Assembly: GCA_033064195.1 (NCBI GenBank) | Contig: JARBJD010000009.1 | Span: forward strand, 124,001-188,000 | DNA length: 64,000 bases | Direction: 5' to 3' | DNA from: Blattamonas nauphoetae | Taxonomy: Eukaryota > Preaxostyla > Oxymonadida | Shown here: positions 11,528 to 24,000 of the stretch, piece by piece | Position numbering within the stretch: position 1 is the first letter of the stretch | Layout of the letters: each line of letters starts with the position of its first letter | Notes under the pieces: model-generated | What the model was told of the DNA's origin: nothing | The model's database searches: none | Seen by the model: only the letters and a program-made list of their open reading frames with translations | Position numbers and translations under genes: made by a program

Positions 11528-14500
11528 ATGGACGGTACATCGAATCCGTCCGAGTACTTCCGATCGTTAACGGGATGTCAATCATCCCTAGAACGACTTA
11601 TTGACCTTCTTCCCAAGCTCCCAGATTGCATCTCAAAAGAACCTGTGACTGTCACCGTAAATGAAGAAGCATCAACTGTAAATTGGAAAGCATTTAATGT
11701 TTGACTGATTGTTGTCATTTGTTGCTGATATTCTACTTTTCTCTTGAACTTTCACCGATCGATCAAACAATCAGCTTTTCGTCTCTCATCAATTCGTTCC
11801 TGATCGATTTATCTCTCCTCTGTCATTACCTTTTGATTCTGTGTCTATTTCCTATTTTTTTTCAGGCTCAATTTTCCAGTGTACCAGAGTCATTTCGACC
11901 AGCAGTTTCAGTCTTCACAAAACCGGACACTAAAATCAAATTTGACCAACCAAGCAACGACCCAGAACCAATTCATTATCCTTCTTGCCACTATCCGCAA
12001 AACTATCCACTCCCAACAACAGTGATTGACGATGAAGAGCTTACTGGTGATTCAGAACAAACTCCTTCTGGCCAAGAAAATATTGTTGATGATCCAGAAT
12101 CTGAACAACCTCCGCCTGCAACTCCAAATCCTGGCGAGGATGAAGTTCAAATTGAACGCTCATACAAAGATCGAGACTTCATCCAAAAAGGCGAGAAAAC
12201 ACAAATTGCAGGAAGACAGATCTGTGGAATGTTGTTTCAAAACACACAACCGGAACTTCCTCCGTTGTCTGTGACAGGGTTGTTCAATGCGTCGACATCA
12301 GCCAAAATCAGAGAACATCTCTACGTCAGGTTATCCTCCATCCGTTTTGAAAGAGCTCTGATTGATGATGTGGAACCAATGTACGTGATCTTCTCTCTCT
12401 ACCAATTCGATCCGCTTCGGAAGCTTTCTGAGGATGTGCATATGGATTTAAATAAAAATGAAGTTCTCACCAAACTCGGAAACGTCCATTCAGATTCTGA
12501 CCCACTCACAGCCCTGACCCGAGCCATATTTACAATTGACCCTTCAATTGCACATTCAGTCTATCTTGTGATCACTCTCCACAAGGTTATCAGCTCCGAT
12601 GATGAATTCGGCACTCAAGACTACATCAGCAACAAATACCAGAAATTCAGGGAACTCCCTGAGAATCACAAGGAGCGGGTAGAGAAACTGTCTCACTACA
12701 ACAGTCTTCTTGAATTTTATGGCAAGTGGCGCTCTCTGATGAGTTTCGGAGCGATACCAATCATCGAAGATGGAGACTGGACACCATCCATCAATGGTCA
12801 ACCCTTCACAGCAGATCGTCCAACATCAATTCAATTTACAAACATGTATATTCCGAAAGTGAAGGAGTTACTCAATGATGGAGTCGTTGGCATGATTCAG
12901 ACTGTCCTGAAAAAGAACACAGCCTTTGAGCGACTTCCGGTCAGTATCGGGATTGAGTTGATGTATCTCAGAGATACAAAACCAGCCAATGTTGTCGGAT
13001 TTCAGTATGAAATTGAACAGGACACTCTCAACGAACAGGACGAAGAAATCAATCCCCTCCTCAAAATCAATCCCGTTTATTTTCTTCATTTTCTGGTTAT
13101 TCTCTCCATTTTTAGATTGAAGATCCAATTACAATCGCAAGCAAACGCATTCGACGTGCGGTGTCCTTCCTCCCCCCACCACTTCCCCTCACATCCAACT
13201 CCCTCTATCACTTTGTATTTATTTCACCACTATTTGTTGATACCTCCCAAATTGATTTTCGATCACGAAATGTTGCACTCCGAGTCAGAGTTCTCGAACG
13301 CGACACCTCTTCCCAAGGAACCCCTCTCCCTATCATCCTTTCAAGGTCCCATTCATCTCTCAAAGTCAGTGAATATTGGTGCGAAATGCAATATCACACT
13401 GAAAGACCGCGATTCTTCGATGAAATCAAAATCGCACTTCCATTCGATGTTCCACCAACAATGCATGTTCTCTTCGAGTTATTCCACATCTCTTTGCAAT
13501 ACTATGAAGATGTGAAGAAAGGAAAAGAAAAAGGACGAGAACTGATGAAACCAATTGGTGCTGCAGCTCTCCCTCTCACACCACTTGGTCTCATCGTCGA
13601 TGATAGACCTCGCCCACTCAGAGTCTGCAAACCACAGGAACTCACACACTATTTGTCAAATCTCACAAATCCGGAAGATAAAAATCTCCAGTATTACACT
13701 GGGAAAGTTCCGCCAGAGCTTTATGTTCAAACTCGGCTTGTCTCATCACTTGTGCCTCTCAACAATGATGTGCGCTCTGTTTTGATGCAACAACATACAG
13801 ACGAAAAAGAAGAACCGTCAAAGGAATGGAATGTGAACCAGAAGGAATCGATTCAAAGTTTTGACTTCTCAAGCAGTTTACAGGAAGTAATCGAAGAAAC
13901 ACCTGCCGAAAAGGCGTCAAAGGAGAAGAATAAAGTTGATTTCCTCCATATGGATCAAACACTCACCTCTCTTCGCCAACAATCTGCCGTCGTCTTCTTC
14001 CCTGCACTCGTCTCTCTCATCCTCGAAAAAATGAAGATCGGTGGAGACAAGGAACGCATTCGATTAATGTCATGCCTGATCGACATGTTTGACCTTGCCG
14101 AGACCACAAGAAAGAAGGAAAACATGAACACGGACACTCTCGCTGATTTTGTCGAGAACAGGTATGATCTGTGGAATACAAAGCAGAAACTGCACAACTT
14201 CGCCGATTACAAGAAGAACGAAGGAGAAGACGTCGAAAAGAAGAACATGGAAGGAAAAGGAGAGCTGGAGAAAGACGCGGAGTTGATGCACGAAGTGTTG
14301 GTTCGGATGCTCGTCATGCAAATGCTGGCCGGCTCCTTCCACCAGCTCGTCACGTTCATCTCTCACATCCTCAAGAACGACGCAGCCTTCTCTCGCAAGC
14401 ACCCCGATCTGACCGAAGAGGCCACCATCGCAATGGCCATTCGGACAACGCTCGGTGACTCGTTGGGAGAGATGCTAACTGCAAGGGAGTTTGCTTGTTA

Positions 14501-17500
14501 GTCATTCTCATCCGTCTTCACTTATTTTCTCTTTCTTCTCCCTTTCTCTCCTCACAGTCCTGTCTTTGGGCCTCTCCTCTCTGCCAAAAAGGCATCCAAA
14601 GATGACGATGACATTGACTTTGAAGACGGAACAGTCCGACTCGACAATTCTGTCATCGCCCCGTTCAAAGCATTCCTCGACATGTGGGTCGAGTCTGCCC
14701 TCTTCGCTATCCGCCCAGAGAACTCCCGTGCTAAAGGCGACGTGATCGACGAAGAACCATCAGAGGCAACCACAAAAACAAAACCACTCTTCGTTGCCAT
14801 TCCGCCTGCTTACATCGTGCATGTCTTGAAGCAGAGCAAGGCACCGAAGGCAGATGGAACGAATCCCCTGAGGCCGATGCTGTCTCTTCTCTCATACAGC
14901 AAAGTGTTCTTCTCTCTCATCCTCAAGTCGATGATCTTGTCTGTGTACTACCTGTCAACACTCTCCTCACGACACGACTCTCGCTTCTCGTCATCGTTAT
15001 ACGACCGACTCCGATCACTCACGATCCTCTTCTCACTCGGCGTCCAGCTGCACCTGACTGTGAACTCAGCATCAAGCTTCATCGCATCCCTCGCTCATTT
15101 CTACTCGCAACTCTGGACAATCGGTGATCGAGGACAGACAAACGAGCTGATCCTCTGCTTCGTCACCTGGTTCCAGCCGGTTCTCGCTCAATCAACTCCG
15201 CAAGCAATCGAAGACGAAAAACCTCAACCTTCATCAGAAGTTTCAACACCTCGCAGCATGACACAGAGCCAAGTCTTCTCAGTCCCAAGCCTTCCAACAG
15301 CAAGTATTCTCAGCCAGTCGACTCTGTCTTTCCGAACCAACAAAATTCTGACAATCTTGCTCAAGTTCTGGACTGTCCTCACACGCTCGCCGCAGTGGGT
15401 CAGAATGGTCTTCTTCTCCGGCGGAAAGTCCAAAGAGGACCAACAGAAACACAAATTCCAGTTCTTCCTCACCCACCTCCTCACAGAATCGATCTTCTCG
15501 TCGCAGGTGATCGCATTTTCATTGTCTGACGTTGGAACCCTCGCCATTCCCACACCAGGGGCAAGTCCGATGGAAGACGAGGACGATTTCGGGTTAGCTG
15601 ATTCAGACGGTGCTGTGGAAAGTATCTTCACTCTTCGTTCCATTTAAACGTCATCTCTTTTTCTCCAATCTTTCAGACGCAACTGCATCCTCTCGTCCAT
15701 TGCCGTTCTTGTTCATTCAGCAGCTCTTCTCTCGCTTCGATTCTTACGCTGTCTTTTCCAGCTCATTCGAGTCTCGATCGCTCATCGCTCGAATTCACTT
15801 CTCCTTTTTCTCATCATGCGTCAATCGGAAAGAGGAAGTGCTCGACAACAAATCCCTGCCTGTTGAAGGTCAGTCTTTTCTTTCATCATCATCTCTCAAC
15901 TCTCATCTCGTCCTTCAGAAAAACTGAACTGTTTCATGTCATGTGCCTGGCTTCTGATGAACTCTCCGTCCAAAGTGATCACCAGCTACCTCCTCAACCT
16001 CCACCTCTCCAACTACGACTCCCTCGTCTCACTCCTGTTCGACATCTTCTCCTATGCACAACCCTCTTTCCTCAGCACCTTCGTCCGATCGAAGCTTGAG
16101 GAGGACGAGAAGGCAATCCTCGACCGATTGAAGGAAATCAAGGAGGAGAAAGACTGGGAGCGGATGAAGGAAGAGCGAGAGAAAGCCATGACGATGAAAT
16201 CGAAGAAGAATACGATGAAGTTCTCGCAGAAGGACCTGATGCAGGAGAAGATTATTTCTCGAAGGATAAATGGTTTGTTCCCTTGTCTCTCATCATCATT
16301 AAACAGATCCTCGCTCGAAGACCGTTCGTCTGTCAATGTCATTCCAGAACGCCCAGAACAACATGCAGAAGTGGAACACAATGTCACAAAGCTACTCAGG
16401 ACTCCCTGGAAGCCACATGACCATGGCTCTTCCCAAAAGCACGGGATTCGGCTCGAGAAACACCCGCTCGCCACAAAGACCAACAGGACCAGTCGCCCTC
16501 GCTTCACTGTTTGTGTCGCCAGGCAGTTCTCCCCAGACCTCTCGTTCACCAATCCCAGCTTCCTCTCCGTTTGCAGGTCATGCCACCCCAACAAACTCGC
16601 CGGCTCCTCCGATGTCTCCAGCACTCAACGCGTCGATGAACCGACTGAGCGCAACAGTCACTACCTCCCCTCTCCGCAGTCTTAACATGTCACTCTCACA
16701 AAGCATGTCCGGACAGATGCCATCAGAGACGATGCTGTTTCTGATGGACAGCGAAGAGGAAGCACGCGCCAACTTGGAATCAGTGCGAGAATGGGGTCGT
16801 CAATTCAAGGACAGTGTGTCACACATCTGCTACTCTGTCATCTCGCGTACAGTCGTCGCCACTCTCTTCGAATTTACTGGACTCAAAACACATTACGATC
16901 CCGTCCAGAGTGGATGGCCAGAAACAGGAACTGGAATCAAATACGACAAAAACCCGTCCTACTTCGGAGAATACACAATCTTCGAGTCGATCCTGAATTA
17001 CTACGACGAAACTCCCGACGCCGAGGGAGGAGTCAGATGGAAGATCGGATTTGAGAACGTGGAGCAGCTTGGAGAAGCGTACGCAAGACAGACAAGAATG
17101 AACTACCCGCACCTCAATCTCAACACGATCTATGACTTCCTTGTGAAGATCTTCTCGACAGTCACAAACAGAGTCCAGACCGTCCCAGAAACAATGAGCG
17201 AAGAATCCCTTCTTCAACTTTTCGACTCTCTCCACTTCCTTCTCAAGCTTTCCTCCCACGCCTTCTTCACAGAAAGTGTGGACCATGCAAAGGGAGTCGT
17301 GTACTTCATCCTCTCATTCTTCAAAGCATCCTCGCCTGTTCTCCGAGCATCTGCCATCTCTCTCATCTACTTCCTTTTCAAGCAGAACATGATCGTGACC
17401 AACAAGATCAACCGAATGCGTCGTTTGATCACCGCATTCGTGTCGGAGTCTGATCTGAACGAGGAGGAGCAGAAGAACTGGCAGTATTCGATCAAGGAAC

Positions 17501-19515
17501 TCGTTGAATATGCTCTGAACGACAGCGACAAGAGCGATATTCTGGTGGAGCAGATCAGAGGTTTGTTTCCCTTCAGCTGTCATTGTTTTCTTTACTCTCT
17601 TTCTCAGAACTGAACGATCGACTTGTGTCTATCCTCGAGGATAAGGCAGAAGTGCGTCGAATTGGAGATACTGACGATGAACTCAAAGCAGAACGTGCTT
17701 TCCAACTCACCAAGAACTATTTCCATTCTCCAGAGCTCCGCTTGGGAACATACTCTCAGCTCGAAACAATCTTGAAGGGAAAGTTTGTCTCCTCTCTCGT
17801 TCATTCGTTTGTTATCTCATCGTCTCTGTAGAGGATCAAGTGTTGCATGCCCAGACGAACTCGCCATTTCTCACGTCACGAAATGTGCCATCCAACTCGA
17901 CATTTTGAGTGAAATCTGGCGTCGTCAGCACGACACTCTCGCAAAGACAGTTCCTTTCCCACAAGAACTTCCAATTCGTTCGACATTCGTTCGTTTTGAA
18001 CAGGGCAATCTCGAAATTCAGCGAGGCGACTTTTCTGAAAAGGAGTCCGATGGTTTGTTCTCTCTGTTCTTCATCTTGGCTTCTTCATGTTGCAGACGAT
18101 TTTCTCCTCGCACCACCTGCCCCTTCGCTTCCAGTCAAACGTCGGTACGGAACTGGGTGGTGTGCATGGGATGTCCTCCTCAAACGCATCATTCCTGGTT
18201 TGCATCTTCGTTGGCATCTCATCTTTCCCTTTCAGACTTCGTTCTGTACTCACCTGCTGCACTCAATCAGTTCTACACCAACACTGATCTCCTCGATGCA
18301 ATCGAAGAAAGTGGACAATACACAATCGACAAGCTGACCGAGCAGCTCGTCTTGACAGCGCGGAAGTTGGATGAGGCCAAGCTGTTCGAATACAGTCTGC
18401 CTATCAGAACAATCCTCGCTTCAATCTACACTGCCACCAACAACTTGGATGGTCTACAAACTGCATACTCGGATCTCTCTCAAAACGCAAGCGGAACTCT
18501 GTCTGACATTGTTTTTTTATCATAATTGCCATCTTCGTATCCCTCATTTGCAGCTCCCTCCTCGATTCCCGTCTCACGTGCATGCATTATCGTGTCGGCC
18601 TGTTCGGACACGACTTTGGCGATGAGAACGGGACTCTCTACATCACCAGGCAGTACAACTTCATGAAGATTGGAGACTTCAAGTTCAAGCTGATCGACAA
18701 GTATAAGAAGAAGCTCGGAAAAGAACCCAAGATTCTGATGGGTGATATCGTGCCTGAGCTGACAGATGAAGAGTTGGAAACCCCTCACATCCAACTCGGA
18801 GCTGTTCGTCCTCTCTTCTCAGACTACGACAAACAAGATCGACCAACGGAATTCCTTCAGAAGACACTGCTTCGAACATTCGTGATGGAAACACCGTTCA
18901 CACAGACACCCATCAAGAAGCCAGGAATGCACGAGACATGGCTCAGAAAAGTCACTTTTGAATGCGAGCATCCTCTCCCGTGGGTCACCAGGTGTGACGC
19001 CTCGTCGTTATCATTGTCATCTTTCATTCCTCTTTCTTCTCAGCCGAGTCAAAGTCATCCCGAACGGTGTGAAAGTCGAGGAGATATCACCAGCCATGTT
19101 CTCCTCTCGTGATCTCGACACCAAAACGATGGCCATCCGAAAAGCGACAGACCCACTCGATCAGAAAGGTATCCAGCCGCTTGTGTCCGGGGCCATTGCT
19201 CCTCAAGTGAACGAGGGAGTGATGAGTATCTACAGATGCTTCCTTGGCGAGCATCGAAATGAGACAAGCGAGGAGGATCAAGAAGCGATCAAGACATCTT
19301 TCTTTGAATTCTTCATGGCGTGTCGTGCAGCATTGGTCAAAATGCCCGAAATTAAGAACTTGACTGTGGGATTTGTTGATACCTTAGCAGAGAAGTACAA
19401 TGAGCTGATGGATGAAGTTCAAGATGAACTCGGAAAGCTGCCTCGGATTGTTCCAGGTGTTGATTTTATTCCAAGCATTCAAAAGACAACACCTGTTGAT
19501 GATGGAATGGAATAA
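11528..19515 (+). CDS. DOCK-family guanine nucleotide exchange factor (DHR-1 and DHR-2)
   Basis: Thirteen exons join in phase to 2429 residues: 11528-11698, 11866-13074, 13116-14488, 14558-15621, 15677-15868, 15919-16272, 16307-17560, 17608-17782, 17832-18052, 18096-18197, 18236-18500, 18554-18991 and 19044-19515. DOCK proteins activate Rho-family GTPases (Rac/Cdc42) and drive actin and membrane remodelling. The N-terminal part has EHLYVRLSSIRFERAL and IFTIDPSIAHSVYLVITL, typical of the region before DHR-1. The DHR-1 C2-like domain includes ERPRFFDEIKIALPFD and LFELFHISLQ. The C-terminal DHR-2 catalytic domain has HYRVGLFGHDFG, LLRTFVMETPFTQ, FECEHPLPWVTSRV, then VNEGVMSIYRCFLGEH with the valine that corresponds to the nucleotide sensor. 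I see no SH3 or PH domain at the N-terminus. Subfamily is uncertain. Exon edges are inferred from splice motifs, but the summed length is divisible by three and homology crosses the joins. Confidence 0.9.
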
Positions 19516-19734
19516 GGATGATATTATTGCGCATCTATTCTCTTTGACGCCGTTACTCAATTTTTTGTTTTACGAAGCACATCACACATTAATTTGTCAT
19601 TTTTATCTGTCTTCCGCGCTTGATTTTTGTGGAATTGATATTGTTAATTGCCATCATCAGATCCGAAGAGTGAAATGATTTTAATTCGAGAACTTAAGAG
19701 AGAAAGTAATGCGAGGTAACGAAGAATGAAGAAT

Positions 19735-20293
19735 TTAGCATGTTTTCTTGATATCACCATCAGAAGATGTTGATTCTATCTTTGCGGTGAGAGATTTAGC
19801 TACAGCTGCTGCAAGATTTGGATTTTCAAGAGCAGCAGCAACTCTTTCTTTGTCGGCCAATTGTTTGTTCACTGAAAAATAGTAGCACATCGGAAAATAA
19901 AAGATTACATCAAAAAATACAATATACCTCCATTTTCATCATTATGTGATCCTTCCGAGATTTGGACGAGGATCTACACGATGAACGATAGAAGGTAGAA
20001 TAGATGAGTGGAAAAGACAGACTTTCCAATGTTCAGGAAGAGAATCTGCAATTTTCTTTCGAATGCATAATCCAATGAGCATGCAAAGTGTGCAATGAGG
20101 AACTGTTGGGGTGAAAATGATTTTGACGAGTTTTCGTTCAGGGACGATTGTTACGGATTCTGGTGAGACAACTTTGAGGTCCTCCAAGGTATTAGGTATT
20201 TCAGGGTCAATGATCCCACGGATTTGATCTATAGAGGAAATTATGATGGATCGTGAAAGATAAACCGAATATGTTCTCAACAGTTGGAATCAT
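19735..20293 (-). CDS. CIAO2: CIAO2/MIP18 (FAM96)-type cytosolic Fe-S assembly protein
   Basis: Four exons on the minus strand: 20293-20266, 20228-20023, 19973-19928 and 19871-19735. They are separated by introns of 37, 49 and 56 nt and join to 138 residues. The joined product starts MIPTVENIFDQIRGIIDPE and continues PNTLEDLKVV, FTPTVPHCTLCMLIGLCIR, SEGSHNDENGVNKQLADKER and VAAALENPNL. These are the hallmarks of the MIP18/CIAO2 family, including the conserved cysteine in PHCTLCM. CIAO2 works with CIAO1 and MMS19 in the CIA targeting complex, which hands Fe-S clusters to cytosolic and nuclear apoproteins. The second intron matters: without it the frame ends in an unrelated tail, and with it the family motif is restored. 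The gene is convergent with the DOCK gene, 219 bp away. The C-terminal tail after the conserved core is short and unconserved. Confidence 0.92.
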
Positions 20294-21084
20294 ATCTAGA
20301 AAAAAGATAGAGAGGAAGAAAATCGATGATTGTGAACGGTAGGTGAATCATAAAACGAATACGAACGTTGTTTCTTCAACTGACAGATTCATTTTGGCTC
20401 GATCTTGAATTTGATTCAAATGGAGACTTTCCGTCAAAATAAGGCAAAATGAGGATTCAAAGTTGAAGTGATGAAGAAAGATGATCAACATAATATACAA
20501 GAATGGCACAGAATTTGTGAATATCTGAGAGAAGAAATAGAGAAAAGGATCCGCTGTGTCAAGCAGCGATAATCAGATGAGTCGTTTTCTCTCTTCAAAT
20601 CACAAAGGAAAGAAATCAAATCTATGAGATACTCTAGGATGATGAAACGAAGAACACATCGCGAACATTGAGATCTCATCAATTGATGCAATGTGCTTGT
20701 TCAGTGAAGAAAAAAGAGTTCGGGGGAGTTTTGTGTTCCGACGAGGGTCAAGAAAGAATTGTCTGCGACCGTCCCAACAGATTGTGACGTGAGTGAGGTG
20801 ATTGAGTTCTGCATTGGAGTCACAGAGCCCTTCGAGTCTTCATCTTGGAACATCCTACGAACTTGGTCTGATTGTGGTTTCTCTGCTTCGTGACATGGCA
20901 GAGCTTCCGAGTGATGTGGTGAGAAAGAGGGACGGATGACTTAGTTGGGCCGTAGTGGTCGACAACAAAGCCAAATCTCTTTCCTTGTGTGTGAGTGTGT
21001 GTGGGTGTGTGGGTGGGTGTGTGTGAGAGTGTGTGTGTGAGAGAGTGTATGTGTTAGATGGAGATTGTGTATGGTGTTTCGATG
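20294..21084. other. Intergenic region with GT-rich simple repeat
   Basis: About 790 bp between the start of CIAO2 and the stop of the large surface-protein gene. It should hold the CIAO2 promoter and the surface-protein 3' UTR. A 68-residue open frame at 20485-20691 shows no coding character. A GT-rich simple repeat lies at the 21-kb end. Confidence 0.4.
20985..21055. repeat. GT/GA-rich microsatellite
   Basis: About 70 bp of imperfect GT repeats (GTGTGTGTG units broken by GG and GAGA) just past the stop codon of the minus-strand surface-protein gene. On the mRNA strand this is a CA/TC-rich tract in the 3' UTR. Confidence 0.85.
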
Positions 21085-24000
21085 TTAGGGCATTTCCACT
21101 CGGTTAACAAATGGAACAGGCTTCCTCGAAAGTTTTTGTGATGGTTGATGAAGTGATGGTGGACTCAGAGCTTTCTCCACTTCCTCCAGCGTTGGTCTGT
21201 TCTTCGGATCCAGTTCGAGGCATTGTCTGATCAGCTCGGCAAAGCCATCCGACTCGATTTTGTCCATTGGAGGGAGTTGTCCGCTCCCCAGCTGTCTCTG
21301 TGCATTGATCGCATCAACCTCCCTGAACGGAACGATCCCCGTCTCGATTTCCCAGAGAAGGAGTCCCAGGCTGAAGATCGCTGCCTGGGGACGATCCAAG
21401 ACATCCTTCCCGTCTGCCGCTTCCGGTGCCTTCCAGCGATCCACCTTTGAGTTGGATGTCGCTTCGGTCCTCTCTTCTTGCTTGGCGCCGAATTCGGAAG
21501 GGCAGTGGTGCGGGTGTTGGTGCGTCTGAAGACACATAACACCCGCTGCATCGAAAAAAACCGCGTGGGGGTTAAGTTGCGTCAGGATCTGCGCATCTGG
21601 TTCGTGTCGTTGAATAGCTTTGAGCGATGCGATAAGTTGGAGTTGGAGCTGTGTTCGGTTGATTGCTTGGGGTTCTGTTTGTTCATGGAGACGGCTGTAT
21701 AAGGTGTCCTTCACGTTGATGACTCGGACTTCTTTTCCATCGACTCCGCGAGCATACACAACTGTTTCAGCATCTGTTCGCTTCGCTGGTATCGCCTCCG
21801 CCAAGTCCTTCGCTTGATTCATATCGCCTTCTGGAAAATGCTCTTTTGTGTCGATTAAGTTGGCTTGACGTTCTGTTGGCGTGTCAAACGGCATGCGATT
21901 GAACTGGTCGGTGATTTCGGCGGTTCCATCGTCGTATTTGATGATATCTTCAATTGGCTGGTTGACTTCGCCCATTTCCGACAGTTTCGCTTTCTTCTGT
22001 TCCTTGTCTTTCTTCCGTTTTCGCAGGAGCACAGCAAGGATGATGAGGAAGAGGATGAGGATGGCGATACCTGCGATGAGAGGGATCATCCATTTCATTG
22101 CTTGCTTCATTTGCGCCTTTCGGTCATCTGCTGCACTCAGTTTCACTCTGAACGAACTTGTCTTGTCCGTCCCCAATCCGAAGGCGAGTCGGGCATGCCA
22201 CTCGAAGTCTGATTTCAAATTTGGGAAATCTGTTGTCTCATTCAGTTCAACAGTGAGTGATGTTTCAGTCCAATTTGTTGCAACAGAACTCAGATTAATG
22301 GACTGGACATGACCTGTTTCGGCTTTGTTGGGTTGGACAGAGTAGACCTCGAGGAAGAGCTCGCATGGCATGAGCATCGTTCCGACGAGAGTGATCTTGT
22401 TGAGGGATTTGGCTCGTTTTGACCCTGAACGTGCTGTGTCCAGAGTCGGGATGAAGAGAGGGGCTGTGATGGACTGGTTGTTCTTTTGAAGAAGGCATGC
22501 AGATGAATCAACCCAGAGAGAGGGTGATTCGGTGCTTCCATCTCCTCCAGAAATGCTACTGATGCTGATATTTCCGTCCTGTTCACAGTGAATGTTTCTA
22601 TGAGCGGAGGGAAAGAATGTTGATTCGTCGTGTGTCTCTTCAAAGCCACTCAGGTGAACATCCAAGCTTCCTCCGACAAGGCTGAATGCTCCTTCATCGA
22701 GATCGGCGAAGCGGCTGCCATCGACAGTTGTGTGGCACTCATCCAACATTATCACTGCTCCAGTCCAGTGACAGAGTGCTTCAGTTTCGTTGTTTGCGGA
22801 TAGCGACTTCACTCGCTCCACGATGGCTTTCTGGATGTTGATCAAAGGTGAATCTTTGGCGGAGATGACTGACAATGCTGAGCAATCAGAGATGGTCACT
22901 CCATTCAGTTGAACCGAGTTCATTGAGGAGAGGACGATGGGGGTTTGTGAGAATGACAAGTCATGGAGTAAGACGGATCCAAATTTCAGTGTTCCAGTCA
23001 GCATTTCAATCATTTTGGAAGATATCCGCTTTTTCGAACTGAATGAGCACGATGTCAAGTCCAGTGTCCCTTTCTCGAGTCGAATGAGGGAAGAATCCGC
23101 TGGGAGGGTGCTCGAATCAATCGAAATGAGAAGATAACTCAGAGTGATGGGTGATGGGTATTCTTCTTCGGAGTTTTGGATAATCCGACTTGCTCCATCC
23201 ATCTGCATCACCATCTCGTTTTCGTTCACTCCACTCACTTTCAGGCCCTTGCCTTTTACTGAGACCTCTCCTCCGAACAAACATGAACCACGAACGCTCA
23301 GTTTTCGGATATCATTCTTCTGCAAACTTCCTGCAATCGTCAAGCAGGGCAGGTTTCCATGACCACAGAGTCGGTGGTCCTCGCTACGATCCCCTGACGA
23401 AACAATCAGCCATTCATCAGCAGGATAGAAGGAATAAAGGAGGGAATATGGTCCGTGGTCATCCAAATCATCAACAAGAACCCCTTTTCGAGGTGAAGAC
23501 AACGTAAATGTTCCTTCCCAAGAGGTGTTCTTCTTTGTGATATCGTTTTGACCTTTCAACAGAATCCAATTTGTGGTGGAGTCACTTTCACAGTTCTCGA
23601 AAGTGGTGTGGACGATCTTGAGGCTGGTGGAGAGGGAGATGTTGGCCTCGATGACACTGCCCAGTCCAGTCGAACGAGAGATCGAGCTGAAACGGCAGCC
23701 AGCAACCAAAACATCACTCCACGACTCGATCAGAGCAACAGACGAGAGAGACGCAGAGGACACGTTCACAGATGTCAGCGAGAGCGGAGCAGCAGTGTTG
23801 ATTAGTTGGGACGAGAACAGATTGTCTTGATCGGACGAGACGAAGGAGACAGAGGAGAGAGTGAGAGATCCTTCTGTCACCGCGAAGAGAGAGGTGGACG
23901 ACAGAGTGGGTGGGAGGCTGAAGACGAGCGAGGTGATTTCCAGGTCCACATTGGCTGTGTGGACTTCGAAGAGAGCATCTTCCCCAATCTCAAGTTGTGA

